Source of the DNA: Bdellovibrionales bacterium
GTDB lineage: Bacteria > Bdellovibrionota > UBA1018
DNA: 64,000 bases
Assembly: GCA_947380295.1 (NCBI GenBank)
Contig: CANCQK010000002.1
Span: forward strand, 217,747 to 281,746
Direction of reading: 5' to 3'
Every line of letters begins with the position of its first letter. Within the stretch, counting starts at the first letter, position 1. Positions 26,096-35,303 of this stretch are shown piece by piece. Under the pieces are notes generated by a model. That model saw nothing but the letters and a program-made list of their open reading frames with translations, was not told the origin of the DNA and ran no database searches. The translations under genes were made by a program, and so were the position numbers.

Positions 26096-28042
26096 TTAGT
26101 CCCAGATCCGTGACTCGCACTTTCTGCGCAGGACCTCTTCTACAAAGAGTAGAAACATGGCATGAGACCACCCCAAGGGAATCACCCAGTAGGGTTTGCC
26201 AGATTCTTTGTGCACCTGCTCGGGAAAGAGCCCAAGAGGAGTCGATTTAGCCATACTCCATTGAAAGGTTTCTCGAGCCTCACTCCAGTTCCCCAAGGTC
26301 ATCTCGACATAACCGAGCCAGAGAGTGGTCAAGATCCATGGGTTACCCCCGCGATAGGTATCCCCTTCGTAACGCAAAACACCCCCTGTTGAGTTCCACC
26401 AGAGTCTTGAACGAACAAATTCTACTAACCTTTTTGCAGACGGGTGATCACGTGGAAGAATACTAAAGGGACGAATCAAGCCTAAAAGCGAAACATCTGC
26501 TGCCTGATCCCAATACTGATTCGAGACGAAGGATCTTTGGATCGGTCCTTCAGAAGGTACAAAGCGATCCAGAATGAGTGCCGAGGTTTTTTTCCCGAGG
26601 TCGTGATAATGCATTTGGGCCTGAGTCTCCATCAACTCTCCCGCCAAGAAGGACCCTGTGAGAAACGCAGACGCAACAGCAGCCAACGAATAGGCGTGAA
26701 TCCCCATTCTCTCCTCCCAAAGATCATGGGATGGGTGACCCATACCGTCTTCGGTGGCATGAAATTCCTCTAAGAATCTTAAACCTTTTTCGAGTGTCGG
26801 CCAAAAGGTCTCCAGCCAAAGGTGATCTCGGGTTCTCCTGAAGTGAAGATAAGCAGCACTGAGAACCGTTGCAGGCTCGTCGATTTGAATCCTGCCCCAA
26901 CTCGGGCCAGCATGACCGGTGGAAAGATAACGCTGCCACCACGCTCCTGAGACATCTTGAGTTTCGGTGAGGAATCGAAAATAATGCTCGACTCGATCTC
27001 GATAGCCAAACCCACCCAGAGCCGAAGCTAAATAGGCTCCATCTCGCGGCCAACTATACCCGTAGCCTCCAGAAAGTCGTGAGTGTGGATCAACCTCTGC
27101 AGCAGCAAGGAGAGCGCCTGTCTTTGCATCTTGAAGGGCATGCAGAACATCAATCGATCGCTCACAAAGAAACCGAACATGATCATTCTTGATGCGATCC
27201 AGCATTGGGATCGCAGGTTGATACCTGCGTTGAACCATACCCTCCACCATTTGAAAATACCTTCGGGAGGGTAAATGCTTCAGCGATGTAATGAGGCGCC
27301 CCAGGTGAACCTCACTTTCGGCGCAAATCACCAAAAATTCGAGAGTCTCCTCGGGACCGAGCGCAAAAGCTCCCCAAGTTCCACACCCCTGAACCACGTG
27401 TTCCCAACCGCGCTGAACCGCTCCAGTGGGAAATCCCCACAAATCCCCACCATGGAGGGGAACTGAGATCTTCTCACCCGCCCAGAGACGATAGCGATCG
27501 GGGTCACCCAAGTGACCTACCCGCTCCCACGTAGTCTTGTCACGACCTATAATTCCTAACCACCTCCGGCCACGGTGGTGCACAATCCCGTTAAACACCG
27601 GATGATAAAGCGAGCAATGAGCCGAGGTCGTGTATCCCATCCAGGGGATCGACTGATGAAGTAATCCTGCTCGCTCTTCACGAATTTTCCACTGATCCAA
27701 TAAAATCGGCTCAGTCGGATGAAGAGCGAGTCGGCGTGTCATTTTTAAAGGCCGCGCTCGATGGTGGTATTCGACACCGAGCACCTGACACCCAGGGCTG
27801 AGCTGCAGGCGAATATCAAAATTTCCCGAATGGACTGGAATCAGCTCAGGCGCACCTGCATGATTCTCTGACCCAACCGGGATCACCACTGACGTTTGAT
27901 ATGCACCTAGACGCGCTTGCAAAGCGTCGATTTGAGGAGAAAAAAGCTGTTCAATCTCGCCATTCGCATCGAATGTCACCAGGAGCGTGCCATTTCCCAT
28001 CTGAATTTCAGCTACGGGTCTCTGCTCCCACGACATGGGCAT
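26096..28042 (-). CDS. GH15 family glucoamylase-like glycoside hydrolase
   Basis: The protein should release glucose from the ends of alpha-glucans. The (alpha/alpha)6 barrel of GH15 is recognisable from GGYGYSWPRDGAYLASALGG (about 325-344), DLWEERMGIHAYSLAAVASA (general-acid Glu region) and IPLGWSHAMFLLF near the C-terminus. An N-terminal beta-rich domain of about 280 residues precedes it, as in bacterial glucodextranase-type enzymes. No signal peptide is visible, so action in the cytosol is likely. AAAGGGAG lies before ATG 28042. It is the last gene of the alpha-glucan operon, 30 bases after the GH57 gene. Confidence 0.9.
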   Translation of the reverse strand: MPMSWEQRPVAEIQMGNGTLLVTFDANGEIEQLFSPQIDALQARLGAYQTSVVIPVGSENHAGAPELIPVHSGNFDIRLQLSPGCQVLGVEYHHRARPLKMTRRLALHPTEPILLDQWKIREERAGLLHQSIPWMGYTTSAHCSLYHPVFNGIVHHRGRRWLGIIGRDKTTWERVGHLGDPDRYRLWAGEKISVPLHGGDLWGFPTGAVQRGWEHVVQGCGTWGAFALGPEETLEFLVICAESEVHLGRLITSLKHLPSRRYFQMVEGMVQRRYQPAIPMLDRIKNDHVRFLCERSIDVLHALQDAKTGALLAAAEVDPHSRLSGGYGYSWPRDGAYLASALGGFGYRDRVEHYFRFLTETQDVSGAWWQRYLSTGHAGPSWGRIQIDEPATVLSAAYLHFRRTRDHLWLETFWPTLEKGLRFLEEFHATEDGMGHPSHDLWEERMGIHAYSLAAVASAFLTGSFLAGELMETQAQMHYHDLGKKTSALILDRFVPSEGPIQRSFVSNQYWDQAADVSLLGLIRPFSILPRDHPSAKRLVEFVRSRLWWNSTGGVLRYEGDTYRGGNPWILTTLWLGYVEMTLGNWSEARETFQWSMAKSTPLGLFPEQVHKESGKPYWVIPLGWSHAMFLLFVEEVLRRKCESRIWD

Positions 28043-28072
28043 CTACTCCCTTTAAGGTTTCGCGCTGCTCTT

Positions 28073-29335
28073 TCATGCAATGCCCAACTCACGAACATCA
28101 CAGCGCAATGCTAGATCTGCCATTACATTCATATACAAAATATGTGCATCGTAAGGGCTGTCATAGGGATTAAAGTATTTGTGCACGTCCCCATCGGCAA
28201 AATACTTAGTGCACATGTAGTAGAAGTGATCACTTGTCAGCAGGCGGCGCCAGGTCTCCAGAAGCTCCTGGCCGCTTTCGGCATCCATCTGGGAGACTTT
28301 TTTCTTCACTGCCTCTTCAACGCGATAAGCTGCTCGAAGAGCTGCATCTTGAATCGGGTTTCCCTGCCAAGCTGAAAGGTCTCGCTCCACATCGGCCCAA
28401 GAAAAAGGAGACGGCGCGTCTAAAGTCGCACGCTCTCCTGCCTCATTTTTTTGAGCAGCTTGAACAGCCTCAAAAGGAGTCACAAAGCGCAGACCGTCAA
28501 TTGAGAAAAGCCTTTGCGGTAAAGCCCTCATAAAATTAAAAATCCCCGTACTTGCCCACTGATGCTCTCCGAAGGTTTCATAATCCATAAAAAGCCCGAC
28601 AAAAGGTACCTTTCCCTGAGCGGCTACAGGATTTTCTAAGTCAATCATTCGCACCCAATGCTCGTACTTTTCGGCAGTCAATGGCCACTGAGACCATCCT
28701 CGATCCGAGAATCGAAATGCGATATCGTCACTCAATTTATAATTTTTCAAAAGAGCAACGAGTCCTGGTGCACCCGCTGGAGAATACTTAAAAAGAGAGC
28801 TTCTCCATCGCAAGATGTGATCAGCCCCCTCCATCAACATCCCTTGGTAGCCGAGTGCCGCCACTTTTTGTGCGATGGCATTGCTCGAAATCAACTCGGT
28901 ATTTCTGAAGACCGGTGAAGGCTGAATAAGCGCTCGAGTCATCTCTCGTCGGTGAAGCTCTACCTGTTCTTTAAACTCTGTCTCACTGTAAAGAGCCGCC
29001 AAAGAGTGATGAGAGGTCTCTGAGAGTAATTCAACACACCCAGTATCGAAGAGTCTTTTAAACGAAACTACGACCTCCGGCGCAAAAGCCTCCATCTGCT
29101 GTAGGACAGTGACTGTCATTGAGAATGAAACTTTGAACCGTCCTTCATGCTCTTGAATGAGCTGGTAGAGAAGGTCGTTCATGGGTAGATAACACTTGTT
29201 AGCCACCTTTCTTAAAATCGAGGCGTTTTTATCCTGATCAAAGTATTGATGATTTTTACCCACCTCTAAAAAGCGGTAGGGTCTCAATCGCCAGGGTTGA
29301 TGAACTTGAAAATAAAAGCAAAGATCAACGGCCAT
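28073..29335 (-). CDS. GH57 family alpha-glucan hydrolase/transferase
   Basis: GH57 enzymes act on starch- or glycogen-like substrates with retention. The start LCFYFQVHQPWRLRPYRF is typical of the family. Glu147 in FRNTELISS matches the nucleophile, and Asp251 in GLFMDYETFGEHQW the acid/base. ATG 29335 is chosen because GGAGGGG lies just before it and because it leaves only an 11-base overlap with the GT4 gene; a start 60 bases further upstream has no support. It could be an alpha-amylase or an amylopullulanase; motifs alone do not decide. Confidence 0.9.
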   Translation of the reverse strand: MAVDLCFYFQVHQPWRLRPYRFLEVGKNHQYFDQDKNASILRKVANKCYLPMNDLLYQLIQEHEGRFKVSFSMTVTVLQQMEAFAPEVVVSFKRLFDTGCVELLSETSHHSLAALYSETEFKEQVELHRREMTRALIQPSPVFRNTELISSNAIAQKVAALGYQGMLMEGADHILRWRSSLFKYSPAGAPGLVALLKNYKLSDDIAFRFSDRGWSQWPLTAEKYEHWVRMIDLENPVAAQGKVPFVGLFMDYETFGEHQWASTGIFNFMRALPQRLFSIDGLRFVTPFEAVQAAQKNEAGERATLDAPSPFSWADVERDLSAWQGNPIQDAALRAAYRVEEAVKKKVSQMDAESGQELLETWRRLLTSDHFYYMCTKYFADGDVHKYFNPYDSPYDAHILYMNVMADLALRCDVRELGIA

Positions 29336-30794
29336 GAGCCCCTCCAATCGATTGGGCATAAGTGCTGCCCAATAAGTGCCTGTAGTCCAAGACAACTTGC
29401 TTGGCTGAACTTTCCCAACTCAACTGACCGAGCTGATCCATTCCCTCGTCTACAAGTTGTTGCGAAAGTCCTTTGAGACGAAGCGCTGCCAAAATCTGGT
29501 CCGCTAGTTTTTCGTGATCCCAGAAATCGACTTGAAGTGCTCGATTGAGGACCTCTCGAACGCCAGACTGTTTTGAAAGAATGACAGGAATTCCGCACCG
29601 AATGGCTTCAAGAGCAACTAACCCGAAAGGCTCAGAGACACTCGGCATGACCAAAACTCGCGAATGAAGGAGGACTTGATCAACCTCAGTGGGATTCATA
29701 AATCCAGCAAAATGAACTCGATTTTCGATTCCAAGGCGATGGGCTTGGAGCCTTAACTGATCCAGAAGATCGCCCGTCCCACAGAACACAAACTGTGCTT
29801 CGCGATTTGCTTCACAAACCAAAGCAGCAGCTTTTAAAAAGTGGTCAGGGCCTTTTTGAAATGTCAGACGTCCAAGAAAAACAACCTGAGGCTTGCGCTC
29901 TGCCTCGACCGCAAAGAGTGGCAACTTCGAACCCTCTTCTGGCGCATTATAGACCACGCTGATTTTCTTTCGTGGAATTCCGTAAAGGCGTTCAATCATC
30001 CCGGCTGTATAACGACTGACAGCAAAGATATGGGTGGCCTTACGAAATCCCTCGCGTTCGATCCGAAACACTTCGTGATTCAGATTCTCTCCACTTCGAT
30101 CATATTCCGTCGCATGCACGTGAAGAAATACAGGTACTCCAGTCACTCTCTGAAATTCAAATGCAGCAGGAAAAGTCATCCAATCATGAGCATGAACTAG
30201 GTCTACTTCATGAGCCTCTGCGAGGTGCCGCACGGTGAGGCAGAAACGCTCGATCTCAGTCCAAAGATTTTTTCCGTAGATTTCGCCGGGAGGAGTGGTG
30301 ACTGCCGCTTGAACTTGTTTCACACGGTCAATTTTTTCAGCGAATGGTTTGATTTGGGGGATCTTCAGTGGCGCCGATGTTTGAGCCGGACCGAGAATTC
30401 CGAGATCGGGTTCTCCGACAGACATCCGATCGATCACATCTCTAAGATTTTTTGGGATCTGACCTTCAGGGTGTGCGCCGTACGGAAAAAGCTGTGCAGC
30501 CGACTGCAACCGGATCAAATGAGGCTCGGATTCAGGAACGGCAACCCTGCCTGGATAAGAAGTGACCTGATCGGGATTCCAACCTGCTTCTAGCAGACAC
30601 TCTCTAGCCCCCACCACTTCAAGGTGATTCTCAGAAACACGCTCGGGAAAAGTAGGCAAAACAAAAAATACCTGGGTGCCCAAACGCGCTAGGGCCTGAG
30701 ACAATCCCTGACAGGCTTTTCCAAGGCCTCCAGCAAATCGAGGCGGATATTCCCACCCCAGCATTAAAACTCTAATCTTTCTTCCAGCAATCAA
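29325..30794 (-). CDS. GT4 glycosyltransferase, glycogen synthase-like
   Basis: The N-terminal domain opens with VLMLGWEYPPRFAGGLGKA (9-27), the acceptor/donor loop of glycogen synthase-like GT4 enzymes, and has LVHAHDWMTFPA (199-210). The C-terminal domain has GRLTFQKGPDHFL (308-320) and the E-x7-E motif SEPFGLVALEA with E388 and E396. The length of 489 residues fits. It probably extends alpha-1,4-glucan or a related maltodextrin, given its operon. It starts with TTG 30794, overlapping the debranching enzyme stop (TTGA), with GAGGG upstream. The donor (ADP- or UDP-glucose) cannot be told from sequence. Confidence 0.87.
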   Translation of the reverse strand: MIAGRKIRVLMLGWEYPPRFAGGLGKACQGLSQALARLGTQVFFVLPTFPERVSENHLEVVGARECLLEAGWNPDQVTSYPGRVAVPESEPHLIRLQSAAQLFPYGAHPEGQIPKNLRDVIDRMSVGEPDLGILGPAQTSAPLKIPQIKPFAEKIDRVKQVQAAVTTPPGEIYGKNLWTEIERFCLTVRHLAEAHEVDLVHAHDWMTFPAAFEFQRVTGVPVFLHVHATEYDRSGENLNHEVFRIEREGFRKATHIFAVSRYTAGMIERLYGIPRKKISVVYNAPEEGSKLPLFAVEAERKPQVVFLGRLTFQKGPDHFLKAAALVCEANREAQFVFCGTGDLLDQLRLQAHRLGIENRVHFAGFMNPTEVDQVLLHSRVLVMPSVSEPFGLVALEAIRCGIPVILSKQSGVREVLNRALQVDFWDHEKLADQILAALRLKGLSQQLVDEGMDQLGQLSWESSAKQVVLDYRHLLGSTYAQSIGGAHGR

Positions 30795-32704
30795 CGGATC
30801 ATCCCTCTCTTAAAAATTTCGGCCATTTTGTCATCTACTTTCCACTCACGCCTCATCAATGCTTCTTTCCAACAAGCAGAGCTCCAGGCCTGAGCTGGAG
30901 CCCCGCGTGGAACAAAGGGTGGCATCCCATCAAAAAGCTCCGCAATATGGCCTAGAATTGGCATTTGTCTAAGAATTGTCGGGGGGAGCATTTTGGCCCT
31001 CAAAACCTCAGGAGCCGCACCAGTGACGCCTATAGGTTTTGACTTCCGAATCCGACTGAGCCGATCGCGTGCCGCTTGAAATTGTCCTCCTAGCCAGGCC
31101 CAGACCGGCCCCTGATGGTAGGCTGCATCGCGCTCAGTGGGATGGCCAATATACTGCGAACGATACTTAGGATCTTGAGAAGAAAGTGTTCTGAGCCCAA
31201 CAGGGGTCCAAAATCGTTGAAAGAGGAGAGAGAGATCCGCTTCAAATGCTTGAGAAATGTCTTCACCTGCCGCTTCCAAAACAAAGGAAGGCGCTAATGG
31301 TATGCTGTGTAAAAATACAAAATTAGGCCTAGAATCCTCACGACAATCGAGAATTTTTTTAGCAAGACCGAGCCCATTTATGTCCTTGCGCCAAATCTGC
31401 TGAAGCATCAGAGCCTGAAACCAAAGCGCATTGATCTCGGGTAAACATCCAAGCCTGGGGGTAGCCGCCTGCCCCTGCACTCGAGCATCCATCCAACTCG
31501 TGTGAGCCCCCGTCACCTCCAGCAAGCCAGAGTCGAGAACTTTTAGAAAAGGATGAAACCCTCCGCGAATTGAATCAATTGCTGCATCCAAAAGAAACTG
31601 AAAATCTCGTTGAAGCGAAGGGTAAAAATTTTCATTAATTAAGGAATAGCTCCATAAAGAAGTCAGGGAGTGACACCACCAAAGCGTAGCATCACAGGAC
31701 TCCCACTGAGCGCGACCTTCCGTCTCTAAAACGTTCGGGAGACATCCGTGGGTTTCGATCCAAGACCCCCAACGAAGCATGATCTCACGCACCCAAATTT
31801 CGGCTGATCGAGCGTCTCGACTCTTTCCACTTTCTTCAATCCATGCAGCGACTAAGCCAGGCAAAGCAACAAAAGTATCTCGACCCCACTCCCCGAACCA
31901 AGGAAAGCCCGCAACAATTCCAGCCGGATTTTTAAGCTGAAAATCAAAGACACGATGTCGAACTTTTTCAGAACTGATTGGACTCGAATCGAAAACACCC
32001 GGATCGACTGCGAGCACCCACTCACAAGCATGATTTGACTTAAGTTGAGTTACAAAATAGCCCGCTGAGTAGAGATCTTCTTGACTAGGGTAGCCTCTTT
32101 CTAGTTCGATTGGATAATAAAACTTTTGATACCATTGCGGGTCATCAAACCACTCCCAGCGACCTCGAAAAAAGCAGAAACTCTCGCACTCCCCAGGCTC
32201 ACTTAAGATCGCTCCCTGGCCCGTTTCGCTCATTTGAGAAAGATCAAGACTTTGCCAGACCCAGGTTTTTCCACCTAACGCATGAAGGTCTCTCATCGCC
32301 CAGAATCCACGAACTTTAAGTCGAACCGCCTCTGCTCCGGTCCACTGCCAGCACAACGCAATCCCCCCTGGATGCGCAGGTGCGACTCGAAAGGAGAGCT
32401 GTCCCGAGGGCAGCTTCCAGGTCCAACGAGGACCCTGACGCGAGCCGCGAAATCGAGGAGACGTTCCTATTTCCTCAGGGTTCGGGTTCTTCAGCGGTCC
32501 CTGCGGGCCCCAATAGAGATGTGGCCAAAGGGCGACTCCATCGCATTCAAATTCTAAGTCAGCCAAAAATGCAGTCTGACTCCGTCCCGCAATCCCAAGG
32601 TAAAACCCGTGGTACTTTCGAGTTCGAAGCCCAGATGCAGTGCCCATCGCAAAAGCGCCCTGAGGGTCGCTTACTAACCACTCCGAATCCCAACCCCTCG
32701 TCAT
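30791..32704 (-). CDS. Amylo-alpha-1,6-glucosidase, glycogen debranching enzyme-like (GDE_C)
   Basis: The C-terminal (alpha/alpha)6 domain has the diagnostic AGFPWFGEWGRDTFVALPGL (about 262-281). Later, ARVQGQAATPRLGCLPEINA and YHQGPVWAWLGGQF match the family's catalytic region. The N-terminal part opens with the GDE_N-like NRxxHGL-type segment (SGLRTRKYHGFYLG, about 24-37). At 637 residues the length is normal for bacterial members. It is the first gene of the alpha-glucan operon and is divergent from rpsT. It should hydrolyse alpha-1,6 branches of storage glucan. Confidence 0.9.
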   Translation of the reverse strand: MTRGWDSEWLVSDPQGAFAMGTASGLRTRKYHGFYLGIAGRSQTAFLADLEFECDGVALWPHLYWGPQGPLKNPNPEEIGTSPRFRGSRQGPRWTWKLPSGQLSFRVAPAHPGGIALCWQWTGAEAVRLKVRGFWAMRDLHALGGKTWVWQSLDLSQMSETGQGAILSEPGECESFCFFRGRWEWFDDPQWYQKFYYPIELERGYPSQEDLYSAGYFVTQLKSNHACEWVLAVDPGVFDSSPISSEKVRHRVFDFQLKNPAGIVAGFPWFGEWGRDTFVALPGLVAAWIEESGKSRDARSAEIWVREIMLRWGSWIETHGCLPNVLETEGRAQWESCDATLWWCHSLTSLWSYSLINENFYPSLQRDFQFLLDAAIDSIRGGFHPFLKVLDSGLLEVTGAHTSWMDARVQGQAATPRLGCLPEINALWFQALMLQQIWRKDINGLGLAKKILDCREDSRPNFVFLHSIPLAPSFVLEAAGEDISQAFEADLSLLFQRFWTPVGLRTLSSQDPKYRSQYIGHPTERDAAYHQGPVWAWLGGQFQAARDRLSRIRKSKPIGVTGAAPEVLRAKMLPPTILRQMPILGHIAELFDGMPPFVPRGAPAQAWSSACWKEALMRREWKVDDKMAEIFKRGMIR

Positions 32705-32969
32705 TTCCCAGCCTTCTTCCGATCAAAAAACTAAAACTCAACCTATTGCCTTCCCCAACCCCAGAGAGTTGTCTTGGCCCAGGATAGCCCTGGGGGCCTA
32801 AGCAAAACTGAGGCCACAAAGATGAGCCTGGGCGACTCTCTTAAAAAAAAGCGGTTGAATCCGGGAGGCCTCTCCGATATAAAGCTGAGCGAACCGGTTC
32901 GATGGCTAATTTTAGCCTCAATCCACGCCAAATTTCTGAGTGGATTTCCGGTGATGAAAGGAAAGCCAA

Positions 32970-33257
32970 ATGGCTAACACAAAAACCGCGACCAAGCGCG
33001 CGAGACAAGCCGTAACTCGCCAAGCAAGAAACACCATCACCCGCAGTGCAACTCGCACCGCATTGAAAGGTGCAATGGACGCAATTAAGAGCAAAGATCA
33101 AGCTCAAGTCCAGACTGCTTATCTCAATGCTGTTCGTGCACTTAGCAAGGCTGCAAGCAAAGGCGCTATCCCAAAAACACGCGCTGCTCGTAAGATCAGC
33201 CGCCTCACCTTGTTTGTACAAAAGAATGTGCCAGGCGTTTTAGCCGCACAGAAGTAA
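32970..33257 (+). CDS. rpsT: Ribosomal protein S20
   Basis: A 95-residue, Ala/Arg/Lys-rich protein with the typical S20 pattern: ANTKTATKRARQAVTRQARN at the start, then RTALKGAMDAI and SKAASKGAIPKTRAARKISR. AAAGGAAAGCC lies just before ATG 32970. It lies alone between divergent and convergent neighbours; the 265-base upstream region (32705-32969) should contain its promoter and that of the debranching-enzyme operon. Confidence 0.97.
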   Translation: MANTKTATKRARQAVTRQARNTITRSATRTALKGAMDAIKSKDQAQVQTAYLNAVRALSKAASKGAIPKTRAARKISRLTLFVQKNVPGVLAAQK

Positions 33258-33275
33258 TTCAACTTCAGACGATAG

Positions 33276-33312
33276 GTTCGGTCGCGGGGTGGTTCCCATT
33301 CAGTGACCGAAC
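33276..33312. terminator. Candidate hairpin between convergent rpsT and holA
   Basis: GTTCGGTC (33276-33283) pairs with GACCGAAC (33305-33312) around a 21-base loop. The right arm lies inside the 3' end of holA, and there is no long T-run, so it is a weak terminator candidate. Confidence 0.35.
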
Positions 33313-34256
33313 TTATTCATTAACGTCGTCCACAACCCCAACGGCATCAATGGGGTCTGCTTCAAACTCAAATCCAGTAAAAACAACTCCCTCTGTAACT
33401 CAATGACTTCCATTAATTTCCAGAATTGGGACCATTGTTTAAGGCGATTCAATTGAAATGGATGAGTCTTAAATGCACCGGTTCTAAACTCAGCATCCGC
33501 CAAAAAACCAGCCAACTGCTTGGCGTTCCAACTTAAAAGCCCCAAAAGAGGGAGGGCTTGGTCTGGACTCTCCGCCAGATGGGCAACCTGCCTCAGCGTT
33601 GCAGCGCGATCTTTAGTGAAGAAATGATCTATCCATTCGTCCGAACCCCAAACACCGGGAGTATCTCGAATCACAGATTCTGACTCCGAGCCTGCAACTA
33701 AAAGCTTATCCAGTTCTTGCGCAATTAAATCTAAAGTCCAGGGCTCCATACAGGTGAGCCGTCTCAGGCTCTGAGCAGAAACCTGCACCCCCTGTCGCTT
33801 TGCCAGATATTGAACCCACGCCTCACGCTGGTCTTCGAGTACCTCTTCGCACGACACGACTGCAGCTCCGTCGGTCAACAACTTCGAAAACTTCTTCCGT
33901 GCGTCGAAATCCTTAGCGAAGCAAACACAGACACTGGGCGTTTCTGACTGCGGCGCAGCGGGTCCAAAAAGCAGAGTGAGTGCCTCAGGGCCTTTAATTT
34001 GATGGGCATCACGAACCACCACCAAACGCACTCCCCCTCCGAGCCCCAAGCTCCTTGCCGAATCACAGATCGTAGCGCCATCCACCTCAGAGCCGTCTAA
34101 ATTTTCTTCGCCCCACTCATTAGTCTGGGCTACCTTCCGAATTCGCTTTAAAAGCTCTCGACCTTTGAGCAGTTCAGGACCCCAAATCCAATAAAAAGGA
34201 CGCAGGATCCCTTGATCCAATTCGGCTTGAATGACTTTGATCTCAAATTTTGGCAT
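33300..34256 (-). CDS. holA: DNA polymerase III delta subunit
   Basis: HolA opens the beta clamp within the clamp loader. The fold is recognisable by FYWIWGPELLKGRELLKRI (near the N-terminus), LVVVRDAHQIKGPEAL, FAKDFDARKKFSKLL and the C-terminal WNAKQLAGFL and LKQTPLMPLGLWTTLM segments. It has no Walker motif, as is usual for delta. ATG 34256 is chosen because GGAGAA lies eight bases upstream; a TTG 21 bases earlier is less likely. It follows an lptE-like gene and faces rpsT, an arrangement shared with many proteobacterial genomes. Confidence 0.9.
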   Translation of the reverse strand: MPKFEIKVIQAELDQGILRPFYWIWGPELLKGRELLKRIRKVAQTNEWGEENLDGSEVDGATICDSARSLGLGGGVRLVVVRDAHQIKGPEALTLLFGPAAPQSETPSVCVCFAKDFDARKKFSKLLTDGAAVVSCEEVLEDQREAWVQYLAKRQGVQVSAQSLRRLTCMEPWTLDLIAQELDKLLVAGSESESVIRDTPGVWGSDEWIDHFFTKDRAATLRQVAHLAESPDQALPLLGLLSWNAKQLAGFLADAEFRTGAFKTHPFQLNRLKQWSQFWKLMEVIELQRELFLLDLSLKQTPLMPLGLWTTLMNKFGH

Positions 34257-34289
34257 ATACCGACTTCTCCATACCAAGGCCCACTTCGA

Positions 34290-34925
34290 TCAAAATCGAG
34301 AAAACATGGATTCTTCGGCATCCAGGGCAATCATTGGGGCAAGATCTCCCAAAGCTCGCTCAAACTCACTTTGATTAATTAAGGGTGAAGTAGTCCCGGG
34401 AACGTCCAACTGATTAGCTGACGGAAACTGTTTACCTTTGGAAAAGGAATTAGACCAAAGGATCGGGTTTTCGCCTTCCTTTCTTTTAATTTTTTTAAGG
34501 GTAAATGTGCAGCTTAGGACCGCTGAGTAACTCTGAGCCACTGACTGGTCCGGGATATTTGCAGTTCCCACAGAAAATGATCGCCCTAGCCCCGTCTGTA
34601 AATTTTTAATTTGCTGAAGGTTGGTAACTGAAAATGCTGCTGCATTCACTGACCCGATCAGAATCAAGTCCGCGCTCGACTCATTCCCGACTACTTTCCA
34701 GCGTCCTCGACCCAATAAAGCCTTTAAAATACTATTGTAGACCAGTCCACCGACTCCTGGCTGCCCGGTCAAGTTGGTAGGTTGCTGAATATAGACCTTC
34801 TCATAGCCCTCGTCGGCATAAGAATTTCTTGAGGTTTGAAAGGTATAGCCACAGCCTAACCCCTCTAAACCCAACGCCAGAGCCAAAACAGTAATGAAAA
34901 ATTTAGCTTGATGTATCCAGGACAT
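34290..34925 (-). CDS. lptE: LptE-like LPS-assembly lipoprotein
   Basis: LptE supports LptD in inserting LPS into the outer membrane. The N-terminus has a lipoprotein signal (AKFFITVLALALGLEGLGC) with Cys25 followed by GYTF, the usual LptE mature start. A beta-rich domain follows with YIQQPTNLT, ALLGRGRWKVV and ADLILIGSV, the expected strand pattern. ATG 34925 is preferred since it places the signal peptide at the very N-terminus; longer frames add non-signal residues. It starts 24 bases from the divergent DciA-like gene and precedes holA. Confidence 0.85.
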   Translation of the reverse strand: MSWIHQAKFFITVLALALGLEGLGCGYTFQTSRNSYADEGYEKVYIQQPTNLTGQPGVGGLVYNSILKALLGRGRWKVVGNESSADLILIGSVNAAAFSVTNLQQIKNLQTGLGRSFSVGTANIPDQSVAQSYSAVLSCTFTLKKIKRKEGENPILWSNSFSKGKQFPSANQLDVPGTTSPLINQSEFERALGDLAPMIALDAEESMFSRF

Positions 34926-34949
34926 ATTCAAATGAGGTAAAGTGTTAGC

Positions 34950-35303
34950 ATGAGTTTTGGGAAATTTCATAGCCTTCTCGATATTATTAAAAAAGCGCAG
35001 GACGCCTACCCCAGATTTTCCCAACGACTTTCAGAGGCAGAAGCCCTGGGTCGGTGGAAAATTGCCGTGGGCGACCTCATCGCCAAGCACTCACGGGCGA
35101 TCCGGGTTCAAGACGGGGTTATTTGGGTTGAGGTCGATCACCCCATTTGGCAGTCTGAACTTCACTACCGCAAAAAGCAGATCCTTGACATCCTGAACGG
35201 TCACTCACCCTGCGCAAAACCAGGACTGACCGCGTCCCAAGAAATCTTAACGGACATCCACTACTTTGACCCGAGAAAGTTCCCTTTCGGCCAAAATCGA
35301 TAG
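34950..35303 (+). CDS. DciA-like (DUF721) replication-associated protein
   Basis: The 117-residue protein matches DUF721: LGRWKIAVGDLIAKHSRAIR (about 33-52), GVIWVEVDHPIWQSELHY and KKQILDILNG. DciA members load the replicative helicase in bacteria without DnaC. The identity as a functional DciA is inferred from the domain alone, but the nearby holA suits a replication role. GAGGT lies 11 bases before the ATG. The last 43 bases overlap the 3' end of the convergent GYF_2 gene. Confidence 0.8.
   Translation: MSFGKFHSLLDIIKKAQDAYPRFSQRLSEAEALGRWKIAVGDLIAKHSRAIRVQDGVIWVEVDHPIWQSELHYRKKQILDILNGHSPCAKPGLTASQEILTDIHYFDPRKFPFGQNR

Noticed and set aside
29335..29395. An N-terminal extension of the GH57 protein
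   Set aside because: The extra 20 residues lie inside the GT4 gene, and the ATG at 29335 has a perfect GGAGG site and opens the conserved fold.
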